Assembly (NCBI GenBank): GCA_017395505.1
Contig: JAFPUH010000049.1
Coordinates: 1-44,496, forward strand
From: Kiritimatiellia bacterium
GTDB taxonomy: Bacteria; Verrucomicrobiota; Kiritimatiellia; RFP12; UBA1067
Direction of reading: 5' to 3'
Length of the DNA stretch: 44,496 nucleotides
This document shows, piece after piece, positions 35,491 to 42,179 of this stretch; within the stretch, counting starts at the first letter, position 1; each line of letters starts with the position of its first letter. The translations under genes and the position numbers were made by a program. The notes beneath the pieces are model-generated. The model was not told where the DNA came from and did no database searches. It was given only the letters and a program-made list of their open reading frames with translations.

Positions 35491-37469
35491 GTAGTAGTTC
35501 CTTTCATTTGATTACCGATTGTCTTTGTTGAAATCCCCCAAGGCGCCCCTTGACGCTGCATGTCAGAATGTGATACACTATTCGCGTCAACAAAAGGAGC
35601 AGCCATCATGTCAACATCTGCAAGGCCCCTGCCAGCCAGAAACACTCTGCATCGCCCGATTCTCTCAGAAGACGTGATCTCGTTCACCGAGTGCCGCGGC
35701 AAGCTGGGCGAATACTTCGACAAGACACGCCGCACGCACCGCCCAATCATCGTCACGCAGAACGGGCGTCCGACTTCGGTTCTGCTGAGCATCGTCGACT
35801 GGGAGAGCTCAACCAGATTCGACGACGACATCGAACAGCTGGAGCTCCTTGAAGACGTCAGAGCGGCAGAAGCGGAAATCGAACGCGGCGAGCTTACGTC
35901 GCACGAAGACTTCATGTCCAGCGAGACGACATCCGGGAGATAATCGTGGCCAAGACAACTCGGGTGATCTACAAAGTGCGGGAGCATTCCTGCGACATCC
36001 TCACCGTGCGAAGATGCTACGAGCAGATCACCGGCATTAGAAGCCTCTAGCCCTGCGAACGCCGTGGCCGCCGCCATGACGGCTGCGGCGGAAGCCGCCA
36101 GAGCTTTGTGCGCGAACGCGCCTACTCGCTCCGGCCCGCCATGTTGCATGTTCGTCCCCGCTTCGCGAGGCGCAGGGCACTTGGGATGGGATTTGTGCAG
36201 TAAGTCTTCCGTTTGGGTGGTTTTACAGTTGCCGCCACGGTCATTTTCATTTGCACTGTCACAAGTGCTGGAAAGGCGGAAGCCGTTGTTCCAGTTCGAG
36301 TTCGTCGGACCATTGTTGCGATTGCGGGAGCCCGAGCGATACCAGGCGGCAGCATTGCCATTCGCACTGCCGCCACGGATGACGCGCGAACACACGGCGG
36401 AAAGGTGTCTCCCAAAGCCCGTGTCTATGTTTTCCTTCTCTTTCTCGTTGTTGCCTTTCATGATGCCAAACTCTTCGTCGAGTCTGGCGTAGATTCCCTT
36501 GAAGCCGAACCAGTTCGCCGCGCCCTCCATCGAGCGCATGACCTCCTGCAGCTTCTCCTCGGTGCAGCCGCCGCGCATCACCGCCTTGTAGTACTTCCTC
36601 GCGCTCCTGCGGGTGCGCTTCAGGCGCGAATGCCTCATGTGCCAGCAGCTCTTCCAGATTCTAAGCCCGAGGAACGGCACGCCCTCGCTAACCGGCGCGA
36701 CGACGGTCGCCTCCTCCTTGAGCGCAAGACTGCGGTGCTCCGACAGCCAGTCCCGTATCTCGCCATGCACCGCCCACGCCTCTTCCTTCGAGTCCGTGAA
36801 CACCAGAAAGTCGTCCATGTACCTGATGTACCTTCCGCCAAGCCTCAGCGTCTCGACGGCGAAATGATCCAGCCCGTCAAGATAGAGGTTCGCGAACCAC
36901 TGGCTCGTGAGGTTGCCTATCGGCAGAGCCTTGCCCGCCTCGCGATGCGGAATCTCCTTGCGTATTATCATCTCGGCAAGCCCGCGCACCTCGCGCTCGC
37001 GGAACATCCTGCTGACTATGCCCACAAGTATGTCGTGGTCTATGCTCTCGAAATAGTGCCGCACGTCCATCTTGAGAAAATATCTGTGCTTCGCCGCAAG
37101 CTCCCGCGCCCTGAGGCACGCCATGTGAGAGCCTTTCCCCTTGCGGCATGCGTACGTCTGGTCGATGAACCTGCGGTCCATCAGCGGACCGCACACGTTG
37201 CAGAACGCATGGTGCACGACCCTGTCCTGTATGCGCACGCTTGAAATCGTCCTCGGCTTCGGCTCGTAGACGCGGAACTGATGGTAGTTGCTCGGCCGCC
37301 ACCTGCGCTCGATCAACTGCTTGCGAATGGCGCCTAGATTCGCCTCCAGCCTGCGCTCGAACTTCTTTGTCGCAGGCTTGGACGAATGGAACCTGCGGAA
37401 ATTGCGCCAGCCCGCCCGGAGGTTCTCCTCCGAGGTTATCTTCTCCCAAAGCTGGCCGTAGCTCTTCAT
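35487..37469 (-). CDS. Diversity-generating-retroelement reverse transcriptase, frame continuing through the template repeat
   Basis: Starts at ATG 37469, 24 nt after the HRDC gene. Residues 1-345 are a DGR-type group II-like reverse transcriptase: YACRKGKGSHMACLRA, FLKMDVRHYFESID (Asp135), LPIGNLTSQWFANLYLDGLD, and the catalytic RYMDDFLVF (217-220). It copies template-repeat RNA with errors at adenines. No stop follows the domain: the frame runs in phase through the template repeat (about 360-396, VIRGGSANGNAAAWYRSG) and on to 660, antisense to the antitoxin. That tail is unlikely to be functional, so the working enzyme is probably about 345-360 residues or carries an odd extension. A signal-peptide-like stretch after ATG 36149 (ALAASAAAVMAAATAFA) may be the head of a lost exported gene. 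Confidence 0.9.
   Translation of the reverse strand: MKSYGQLWEKITSEENLRAGWRNFRRFHSSKPATKKFERRLEANLGAIRKQLIERRWRPSNYHQFRVYEPKPRTISSVRIQDRVVHHAFCNVCGPLMDRRFIDQTYACRKGKGSHMACLRARELAAKHRYFLKMDVRHYFESIDHDILVGIVSRMFREREVRGLAEMIIRKEIPHREAGKALPIGNLTSQWFANLYLDGLDHFAVETLRLGGRYIRYMDDFLVFTDSKEEAWAVHGEIRDWLSEHRSLALKEEATVVAPVSEGVPFLGLRIWKSCWHMRHSRLKRTRRSARKYYKAVMRGGCTEEKLQEVMRSMEGAANWFGFKGIYARLDEEFGIMKGNNEKEKENIDTGFGRHLSAVCSRVIRGGSANGNAAAWYRSGSRNRNNGPTNSNWNNGFRLSSTCDSANENDRGGNCKTTQTEDLLHKSHPKCPAPREAGTNMQHGGPERVGAFAHKALAASAAAVMAAATAFAGLEASNAGDLLVASSHGEDVAGMLPHFVDHPSCLGHDYLPDVVSLDMKSSCDVSSPRSISASAALTSSRSSSCSMSSSNLVELSQSTMLSRTEVGRPFCVTMIGRCVRRVLSKYSPSLPRHSVNEITSSERIGRCRVFLAGRGLADVDMMAAPFVDANSVSHSDMQRQGAPWGISTKTIGNQMKGTTT
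35550..35579 (+). promoter_or_regulatory. Promoter of the antitoxin gene
   Basis: TTGACG (35550-35555), an 18-bp spacer, then TACACT (35574-35579), followed by AAGGAG and the ATG at 35608. Confidence 0.65.
35608..35943 (+). CDS. Phd/YefM-family type II antitoxin
   Basis: A 111-residue protein. ATG 35608 is chosen for its AAGGAG site; the longer frame starts inside the promoter. The Phd signature follows: VISFTECRGKLGEYFDKTRR, then RPIIVTQNGRPTSVLLSIVDWES, the N-terminal DNA-binding fold of YefM/Phd. A helical acidic C-terminus would cover a toxin. Only a stump of a toxin gene follows, so it may be an orphan. It lies antisense to the 3' tail of the reverse-transcriptase frame. Confidence 0.85.
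   Translation: MSTSARPLPARNTLHRPILSEDVISFTECRGKLGEYFDKTRRTHRPIIVTQNGRPTSVLLSIVDWESSTRFDDDIEQLELLEDVRAAEAEIERGELTSHEDFMSSETTSGR
35946..36050 (+). pseudogene. Truncated RelE/ParE-type toxin
   Basis: Two bases after the antitoxin stop, a GTG frame of 34 codons reads TTRVIYKVREHSCDILTVRRCYE. This matches the last strands of RelE/ParE toxins (RVVYRV...VEVLRVxHG). The first 50-60 residues of a toxin are missing. It is most likely a deletion remnant and inactive. Confidence 0.55.
36281..36390 (-). repeat. DGR template repeat (TR)
   Basis: A 110-bp near-copy of the variable repeat at 38104-38213, in the same orientation. In the coding sense the TR has 22 adenines. The copies differ at 17 sites, and every one is a TR adenine (15 A to G, 2 A to C); the other 88 sites are identical. 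AAC codons are common, as in other TRs. It lies downstream of the RT domain and inside the RT open frame. The sequence continues past the repeat into GFRL codons, the normal end of an FGE domain. Confidence 0.95.
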
Positions 37470-37493
37470 GCGCGCGTATTGAATTATTTATTT

Positions 37494-38078
37494 TTACTTG
37501 TATTGTTCTTCTGACACAGAATCACAAGAGGACCCCTCTCCCTTGGGGGAGCGGGCGTCCCGCCCGCTCACAAGCAGGTCCTCCGCCTCCGTCTGCGCAG
37601 GCGTCCCGCCCTCGCTCGGCTTCACGTCGCCAAGCAGCCCCAGAAGCTCTTCGCCGTACTGCTTGCAGAACTTCTCCGTGCAGCCCTCTATCTCGCGCAT
37701 CGCGGCAATCGACTTCGGAGCCTTCAGCACAAGCTCCGCCAGCTGCACGTTCAGCGCTATGTTGTACGCAGGGCACCCTTTCTCCTTCGCCTTGCGGTTT
37801 CGCCAGTCGCGGAGCGCGTTGTAGACGGGACGCGCCGCCTCCGGGATCTTCTCCTCCAGCCGCGCCGCCTCGGACCCGTTCCTGTCGCGGCGCTGGTAGC
37901 CGCCGCCCTCCGTGTCGGCCAGCTGCAGGGTCAGCACGAGGTGCGGCACGTTTCCGTGGAGGAAGAAATGCTGATCCACCGACAACACCTGCCGCCCGAA
38001 CGTGGCCGTCCTCAGGGCCTCTTCGCTGAAGCCCTGCAGCCCCTCCTGATAGCGCATCGTTATCACGCGTATCTGCAT
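37494..38078 (-). CDS. DGR accessory HRDC-domain protein
   Basis: A 194-residue protein. The N-terminal half (TMRYQEGLQGF, VLSVDQHFFLHGNVPHLVL) is of the kind found beside DGR reverse transcriptases. Residues 82-150 are an HRDC domain: VYNALRDWRNRKAKEKGCPA, NVQLAEL, IEGCTEKFCKQYGEELLGLL. HRDC proteins are known alternatives or partners to Avd in DGRs and probably bind nucleic acid during copying. AGGAGG lies 8 nt before the ATG, inside the 3' end of the target gene, which it overlaps by 16 nt. No Avd four-helix gene is seen. Confidence 0.85.
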   Translation of the reverse strand: MQIRVITMRYQEGLQGFSEEALRTATFGRQVLSVDQHFFLHGNVPHLVLTLQLADTEGGGYQRRDRNGSEAARLEEKIPEAARPVYNALRDWRNRKAKEKGCPAYNIALNVQLAELVLKAPKSIAAMREIEGCTEKFCKQYGEELLGLLGDVKPSEGGTPAQTEAEDLLVSGRDARSPKGEGSSCDSVSEEQYK

Positions 38079-39709
38079 TCCGTTCCTCCTTCAAATTTTT
38101 TCGAGCCGCCGCCCCAGCCCGAGCCCGTCGGACCACCGCCGCGACGGCGGGAGCCCGAGCGATACCAGGCGGCAGCATCGCCATTCGCACCGCCGCCACG
38201 GAGGACGCGCGAAGCGCCAACGCCCTGCGGGGTCTGCGTCATCGTCTGGTCCTCGGCGTTGTTCTGGACGCCATTGTTCCACGCAACGTAGCCGCAGGAG
38301 TCAAGGCACCACTCCCAGACGTTGCCGTACACGTCGTACAGGCCCCACTGGTTCGGGAGCAGCATGCCGACGTTCTGCGTCGATCCGCCGGAGGTTCTGG
38401 CGTAGAGGGGCAGGCGGTACTCGTCGTTGCCGTAGAAGCGCGCGTCGCCGGGGTGGCCGGAGGCCTGCGCCGCAACCTGCCACATCGTCTCCGTCGGGAG
38501 GTCGAAGTAGAGGCCGGTTTTGGCGTTCAGCTTGGCGATGACGCCAGTGCCGGCCGCGGGAACCGCGTTGGTCGAGTCGGTGGAGTCGCGGAGGGCGTTC
38601 CAAGTGATGTTCGCCTTCGGCTTCATGGAAGTCTTGGGGCTGCTGCCCATGATCGTGTTGTACTGCGCCTCGGTGCACTCGAAGATGGCGATGTAGTAGT
38701 CCTTCGCCATGGTCGCGGTGCCGTTGGGGGTCTGCGTCGTGTTCGCGGCGTAGACATTGCCTGTCGTGCAGGAGTAGCTGCCGGCGGGGACGCGGCGGAA
38801 CGCCATCTTGGTCGTCTTGTAGACGGGCGTGTTGTAGCTTTCGGGAGCGTTGCTCTCGTAGGTCACGTCGCCGGTCTCGAGGTCTACGACCATGTAGGGC
38901 TGGTACGCGTAGGTCGTGCTGGAGCCGGTCGCGGTAGAGAAGGCCGTGTCTATCTCGGTTGTCACGTAGTCCGTCGTCGCGAACTCGGAGATCGCGCTAT
39001 CGACCTCCGTCTTGGTGTAGGCGTCGGTGATGCCGTAGCCGGAGAGCGTCGTCGGCGTGCCGGTTATCTCGGCAAAGGTGTAGCCAGGCTTGGCCGAGGC
39101 CTTTGCCCAGGCGCTGACCGACGGATCACTCTCGCTCGTTAGGTAGCTGCCCTTGGGCTGGTATGTCGAGGAGGCGTCAGTCTTCGTCAGGTAGGTCGAT
39201 GCGGCGTCCGTCGTGGTGACGTAGTCGCCTGCGGCCTGATAGCTGCCGACCGGCTGGTAGGTCGTCTCGGCGGCGGCGGTCGTCAGGTAGTCGGAGAGCT
39301 CGGTCTTGGTGGCGAACGTATCGTCGCTGTAGGTCTTCAGCTCTGCGACAGTCTCGGGGCTGGCGGCGGCGCCGGTCTCGACGACCTTGAGGGCCAGGCC
39401 AGCGTTAGTGTCCAGCTTGTTCGAGGGGGCCGTCCACGTAACCGTGTGTTCTCCGGCGTTGAGACGGGTCTCCTCGCTCTCGCCGCTTACGGTGTCGGTC
39501 ACGTCGTAGACCTCGTTGTTGATCGTGGCGTAGAACTTGAGGCTGTAGCCTGCATCGCCCGCCGTCACGGTGTATGTTGTCTGCACGGACGTACCGTATG
39601 GATACGCCGGCGTCACGCTGTCCACCACGACCGACGGTGCTGCGGCCTTCGCCGCGAGCGCCAACACTGCCGCGCTGAACAACGCCACTAGCTTTCTCGT
39701 TGCTTTCAT
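38063..39709 (-). CDS. DGR target: exported protein with tail-fibre-like repeats and FGE-type variable domain
   Basis: A 548-residue protein. A signal peptide (1-23) is followed by a beta-rich domain (about 25-115) and a phage-tail-fibre-like stretch at 125-270 with YLTKTDASSTYQPKGSYLT and GYGITDAYTKTEVD repeats. From 270 an FGE/C-type-lectin-like domain runs to the end (WGLYDVYGNVWEWCLDSCGY, RVLRGGG). The variable repeat encodes about 499-536, where TR-encoded Asn codons have become Gly or Arg (RRRGGGPTGSGWGGG). It ends SKKFEGG rather than the GFR end normal for the domain. Likely a cell-surface binding protein whose binding face is diversified. The ligand is unknown. Confidence 0.9.
   Translation of the reverse strand: MKATRKLVALFSAAVLALAAKAAAPSVVVDSVTPAYPYGTSVQTTYTVTAGDAGYSLKFYATINNEVYDVTDTVSGESEETRLNAGEHTVTWTAPSNKLDTNAGLALKVVETGAAASPETVAELKTYSDDTFATKTELSDYLTTAAAETTYQPVGSYQAAGDYVTTTDAASTYLTKTDASSTYQPKGSYLTSESDPSVSAWAKASAKPGYTFAEITGTPTTLSGYGITDAYTKTEVDSAISEFATTDYVTTEIDTAFSTATGSSTTYAYQPYMVVDLETGDVTYESNAPESYNTPVYKTTKMAFRRVPAGSYSCTTGNVYAANTTQTPNGTATMAKDYYIAIFECTEAQYNTIMGSSPKTSMKPKANITWNALRDSTDSTNAVPAAGTGVIAKLNAKTGLYFDLPTETMWQVAAQASGHPGDARFYGNDEYRLPLYARTSGGSTQNVGMLLPNQWGLYDVYGNVWEWCLDSCGYVAWNNGVQNNAEDQTMTQTPQGVGASRVLRGGGANGDAAAWYRSGSRRRGGGPTGSGWGGGSKKFEGGTECRYA
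38104..38213 (-). repeat. DGR variable repeat (VR)
   Basis: Matches the template repeat 1823 bp away, with all 17 differences at template adenines. It covers the last codons of the FGE domain. Homology stops 5 nt after the last changed adenine pair on the 3' side, leaving a very short identical block where cDNA synthesis is normally primed. Confidence 0.93.
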
Positions 39710-39751
39710 GGTTGTTGTTTCCTTTCGGTTTGTTGTTTTGTTTGTTGTTGC

Positions 39752-40108
39752 CTATTGCCGCGTGCGCGGCGGCTCGTCGCGCACAACTGTCGAAATGTCC
39801 GTAAGCCCTTCGAGCGCGGCCAGGCGCTCCTCCTCTGGGGTCGGCTCGCCGGGCTGCCGCGCGCGGCGGCGCTCCTCCGCGACCCTCTCCTCCTCTGCGG
39901 CAGCGATGCGGGCGAGTCTGATGTCGTTCGTCGCCGCCTCGGCGCAGCGGTCCCTGCGCATCCCGCTCTCGCCCCTCTGCCTGAGCTCGCCCCTTATCGC
40001 GCATTGCAGGACGAACGCCAACGCCAGCAGCCCCGCTCCCAGCGCAATGCCCCCCCAGAACGGGTCTATCCCGCCCCTCTTGGCCCTGCCATCCCTGTTT
40101 TTATTCAT
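39752..40108 (-). CDS. Small single-pass membrane protein upstream of the DGR target
   Basis: A 118-residue protein from ATG 40108 with a purine-rich AGGAG site. A short basic N-terminus precedes one hydrophobic helix (GGIALGAGLLALAFVLQCAI), then a charged coiled-coil stretch (IAAAEEERVAEERRRAR). The frame upstream of 40108 is open but runs across the inverted repeat and is not used. It lies 42 nt before the DGR target gene and likely shares its transcript. No family is recognised; it could be a membrane partner of the target protein. Confidence 0.65.
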   Translation of the reverse strand: MNKNRDGRAKRGGIDPFWGGIALGAGLLALAFVLQCAIRGELRQRGESGMRRDRCAEAATNDIRLARIAAAEEERVAEERRRARQPGEPTPEEERLAALEGLTDISTVVRDEPPRTRQ

Positions 40109-40140
40109 CTCTTCTCCTCTCCTCCTCGTCTCTTTCCCGC

Positions 40141-40169
40141 TAACCAAAAAGTACACCTTTGGGTTAACG
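40141..40169 (-). repeat. Left copy of 29-bp inverted repeat
   Basis: A perfect reverse complement of 41341-41369. Read toward the DGR operon it begins CGTTAACCCAAAGGTGTAC and lies 33 nt before the ATG at 40108. The flank inside the segment has no TATAAT-like box. Confidence 0.9.
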
Positions 40170-40264
40170 GGTTTTCCGCCGTCCGCCAGATGGCGCAGGG
40201 GGTCGCGACCCGTCGCTAGCGTCGGCCGAGGGAAGATCGGGCCCCTGGTTCGAGAAAAATATTC

Positions 40265-40302
40265 CGAGCAGTATTTGCATCGCTGCAAATCCTGTTCGTA
40301 AC
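40265..40302. repeat. Dispersed palindromic repeat, copy 1
   Basis: CGAGCAGTATTTGCA and CTGCAAATCCTGTTCG form an imperfect hairpin with three mismatches. It shares CGAGCAGTATTTGCA with copy 2 (41164-41209) and 21 bp (40281-40301) with copy 3 (42239-42259). It lies upstream of the first plus-strand gene in the segment. Confidence 0.75.
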
Positions 40303-40370
40303 GGAAACCTGCTCCACCACCCCCAAAAACCGCACCACGGGAGGCCTTTTGTGGAAAGGCAAAACTCACC

Positions 40371-40652
40371 ATGAACGATACTATACTGACGATCAATGCG
40401 CCGATGCCGAAAGACTACGACGACATCATGAACCCCGCGTATCCAGCGCTGGACCTGGCCGCGCGGCTGACGAACTCGCCCACGCGGCTATCCCGGAACA
40501 TATGGCGAAAGCGGCTTGCGGCCCTTGGCGAAGAGCGCTTCCGCGAGACACTGTACCAGTTCTGGGCCGACCTCAGGGCGGGAGAGGAGGTCCGCACAAG
40601 GGCGCGCGCGCTCACGGCAAGGCTCAACAAGGCGGGGAGGACGGCGGCATGA
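40371..40652 (+). CDS. Hypothetical protein in the inverted-repeat segment
   Basis: A 93-residue, helix-rich basic protein (ARLTNSPTRLSRNIWRKRLAAL, TLYQFWADLRAGEEVRTRAR). It overlaps the next gene by 4 nt (ATGA), so the two are coupled. No signal peptide or known motif is seen. The sequence AAAAACCGCACCAC lies 33 nt upstream and recurs before the lipoprotein gene at 43057. Function unknown; its place suggests a link to the recombination segment. Confidence 0.68.
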   Translation: MNDTILTINAPMPKDYDDIMNPAYPALDLAARLTNSPTRLSRNIWRKRLAALGEERFRETLYQFWADLRAGEEVRTRARALTARLNKAGRTAA

Positions 40653-41152
40653 GGAAGCTCGTACCCGACTGGTTCCTGGACGACCTGCACGAGATCATAT
40701 ACTCGGATGCGCCCGAAGGCTGGCTGCTTGCGCAGGGGCTTTGGCACGCGAAGGACCTCAGCCCGCAGGACATGGGGATCCTGCGCAAGCACGCGCAAGG
40801 GCGCGACGCCGCAAAAACCGCGACCCTCCTTAGCGCCAAGCGAAGCATGGTGCGGCAGCACCTCGGCTATATGCGTGGCATCCTCGGCAGGAGGTTCATG
40901 CGTGACATATCAGGACATCCGTCGGTCGTCGGTGCGATGATCGCGTTCTCCAGAAGGCGTGACGCGATGGATGCGAACGTCTGCACCGTGCTGCGCGAGC
41001 TGGCGCGGCTGAACGCGACCGAAATCGGAGTGCTGTGCTGCATGGTCCAGAGGCTGTCCGAACGCGAGGCGCTCAAGAGGGTGAGGATCATGCGCAGGCA
41101 ATACTACGACATCAAGAGCAAGCTGAGAAGCATCATGAACACGCCGCTGTAG
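40649..41152 (+). CDS. Hypothetical helical protein, possible DNA-binding/sigma-like
   Basis: A 167-residue protein, coupled by ATGA to the gene before it. It is highly helical and basic, with NATEIGVLCCMVQRLSEREALKRVRIMRRQYYDIKSKLRS at the end, which could be a helix-turn-helix followed by a coil. No family is recognised. A near-perfect 46-bp palindrome follows 12 nt after its stop. It may regulate or assist inversion of the segment, but that is speculation. Confidence 0.7.
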   Translation: MRKLVPDWFLDDLHEIIYSDAPEGWLLAQGLWHAKDLSPQDMGILRKHAQGRDAAKTATLLSAKRSMVRQHLGYMRGILGRRFMRDISGHPSVVGAMIAFSRRRDAMDANVCTVLRELARLNATEIGVLCCMVQRLSEREALKRVRIMRRQYYDIKSKLRSIMNTPL

Positions 41153-41163
41153 GAGCCCGGCGG

Positions 41164-41209
41164 AAATTACGAGCAGTATTTGCAAGTTTGCAAATACTGA
41201 TCGTAATTT
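41164..41209. repeat. Dispersed palindromic repeat, copy 2
   Basis: Two 22-nt arms (AAATTACGAGCAGTATTTGC... and its complement) with one mismatch and a 2-nt centre. It could serve as a terminator for the gene ending at 41152, but lacks a T-run. The same core appears in copies 1 and 3. Confidence 0.8.
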
Positions 41210-41306
41210 GGCATAGCCCTGAAAGATATGGGGTAAGCAGCGATTATCTAACTTGCGCAACGCCCCACCAGCCGAAATTTTTGGTAAACTCCAGTTTCTA
41301 CCCCCC

Positions 41307-41335
41307 TTGCGCGATTCCGGAAAATATGCTATTAT
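41307..41335 (+). promoter_or_regulatory. Outward promoter at the right end of the segment
   Basis: TTGCGC (41307-41312), a 17-bp spacer, then an extended -10 box TGCTATTAT (41327-41335). The predicted start near 41342 falls at the edge of the right inverted repeat. In the present orientation it reads into no plus-strand gene and runs against the genes at 41457-42879. Confidence 0.68.
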
Positions 41336-41340
41336 AGCGA

Positions 41341-41369
41341 CGTTAACCCAAAGGTGTACTTTTTGGTTA
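41341..41369 (+). repeat. Right copy of 29-bp inverted repeat
   Basis: A perfect inverted copy of 40141-40169, beginning CGTTAACCCAAAGGTGTAC, right after the promoter. Confidence 0.9.
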
Positions 41370-41456
41370 TTTGACCCGGCGAGGTCCAGAAGACGATTCC
41401 TTTGGCTGTAACATGAATTCGCCGCGCTGCCGGTCGCGGGCGACGACATCAAAGCG

Positions 41457-42179
41457 CTAGAGATCGGGTTGCGACTTGCGCTTGAACCTCTGGCACGTGT
41501 GATAGTGCGTGGCAAGCTCGGCGCAGTGCTTCTTCAACCAGGCGCGCACTCCGCCGTCGTTGCCAACGATTCGCGAGCCGTCGTGCCGCACCGTCCTGCG
41601 CACGTGCTCCTCCAGATCGATCATCAGGCTTCCGAACCTCATCGCCGCCTCTTCGCTCACGTGCCTGTGCACGTAGGCGTGGACAAGCGCCTCCGGCGTC
41701 GGCATCGGATTCGACGGCGGAGGCATTGCGGCCCGCAGCTGCTCGGCTTGCCTATGGCGACGCTCCGCCTCCTTCGCGTAGTACTTGCGGCGCAGTGCCA
41801 GGTTCAGCTCGTGGCGGACCCGGTTCGCCTCCTCCTCGCGCTTCGCCTTGCGCCGCTCGATCACGGCCTTCGCCGACTCGACCGCATCGGCCACTGCCGC
41901 GCCCGCGATGAACACGGCGGCCTTTGCCACCGACTCCACTTCGCCCATTCCGCGCTTGACGAGAGGACTTCCGCCGAACAGGCTGGGGTCGTACCTGGGG
42001 GCCGCCAGATCTCCGCTCCTGATGTCCTCAAGCACCGCCTGAAGGTTCGTGCGCCGGGGCGAGAGCTCGACGACGGGCTTCTTCGCCCGCAGCCGCTTGT
42101 ATTTGCGGCAACGGGGGTTCTTCGCCTGTTTGAGGCGAAGCTCGAAGCGCGTCGGCTTTCTGTCCGTGGAGTCATTCAT
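41457..42179 (-). CDS. Hypothetical basic helical protein, coupled to the recombinase
   Basis: A 240-residue protein from ATG 42179, overlapping the recombinase stop by 8 nt (ATGAATGA). A basic N-terminus (FELRLKQAKNPRCRKYKRLR) is followed by an Ala-rich helix (VESVAKAAVFIAGAAVADAV) and a long charged coil (IERRKAKREEEANRVRHELN). The C-terminus has several His/Cys residues (LKKHCAELATHYHTCQRF). No known domain is seen. The overlap suggests it works with the recombinase. Confidence 0.65.
   Translation of the reverse strand: MNDSTDRKPTRFELRLKQAKNPRCRKYKRLRAKKPVVELSPRRTNLQAVLEDIRSGDLAAPRYDPSLFGGSPLVKRGMGEVESVAKAAVFIAGAAVADAVESAKAVIERRKAKREEEANRVRHELNLALRRKYYAKEAERRHRQAEQLRAAMPPPSNPMPTPEALVHAYVHRHVSEEAAMRFGSLMIDLEEHVRRTVRHDGSRIVGNDGGVRAWLKKHCAELATHYHTCQRFKRKSQPDL

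Larger units (their letters stand above)
40141..41369. other. Candidate invertible segment bounded by 29-bp inverted repeats
   Basis: A 1229-bp segment with identical inverted ends, two small coupled genes on the plus strand, and an outward promoter only at the right end. A small serine recombinase gene lies 0.8 kb away. No target-site duplication flanks the ends, which argues against a plain transposon. Inversion would turn the promoter toward the DGR operon. This is inferred from layout; it has not been shown to invert. Confidence 0.5.
41153..41456. other. Gene-free region between segment genes and next operon
   Basis: These 304 bases hold the palindrome copy 2, the outward promoter and the right inverted repeat. 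Past the repeat, 41370-41456 contains no gene that can be supported; a short plus-strand run reading EFAALPVAGDDIKALE is protein-like but has no start. Confidence 0.6.

Noticed and set aside
40225..40270. tRNA remnant suggested by GGTTCGAG
   Set aside because: No matching arm or acceptor stem can be formed around it.
40109..40396. Longer version of the small membrane protein starting at 40396
   Set aside because: It would cross the inverted repeat; ATG 40108 has the ribosome site and directly precedes the membrane helix.
40141..41369. Insertion sequence with terminal inverted repeats
   Set aside because: No transposase-like motif in either gene and no target duplication at the ends; inversion fits better, though a non-autonomous element is not excluded.
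41413..41460. Short plus-strand gene after the right inverted repeat
   Set aside because: The ATG frame is only 15 codons; the protein-like run in another frame has no start.
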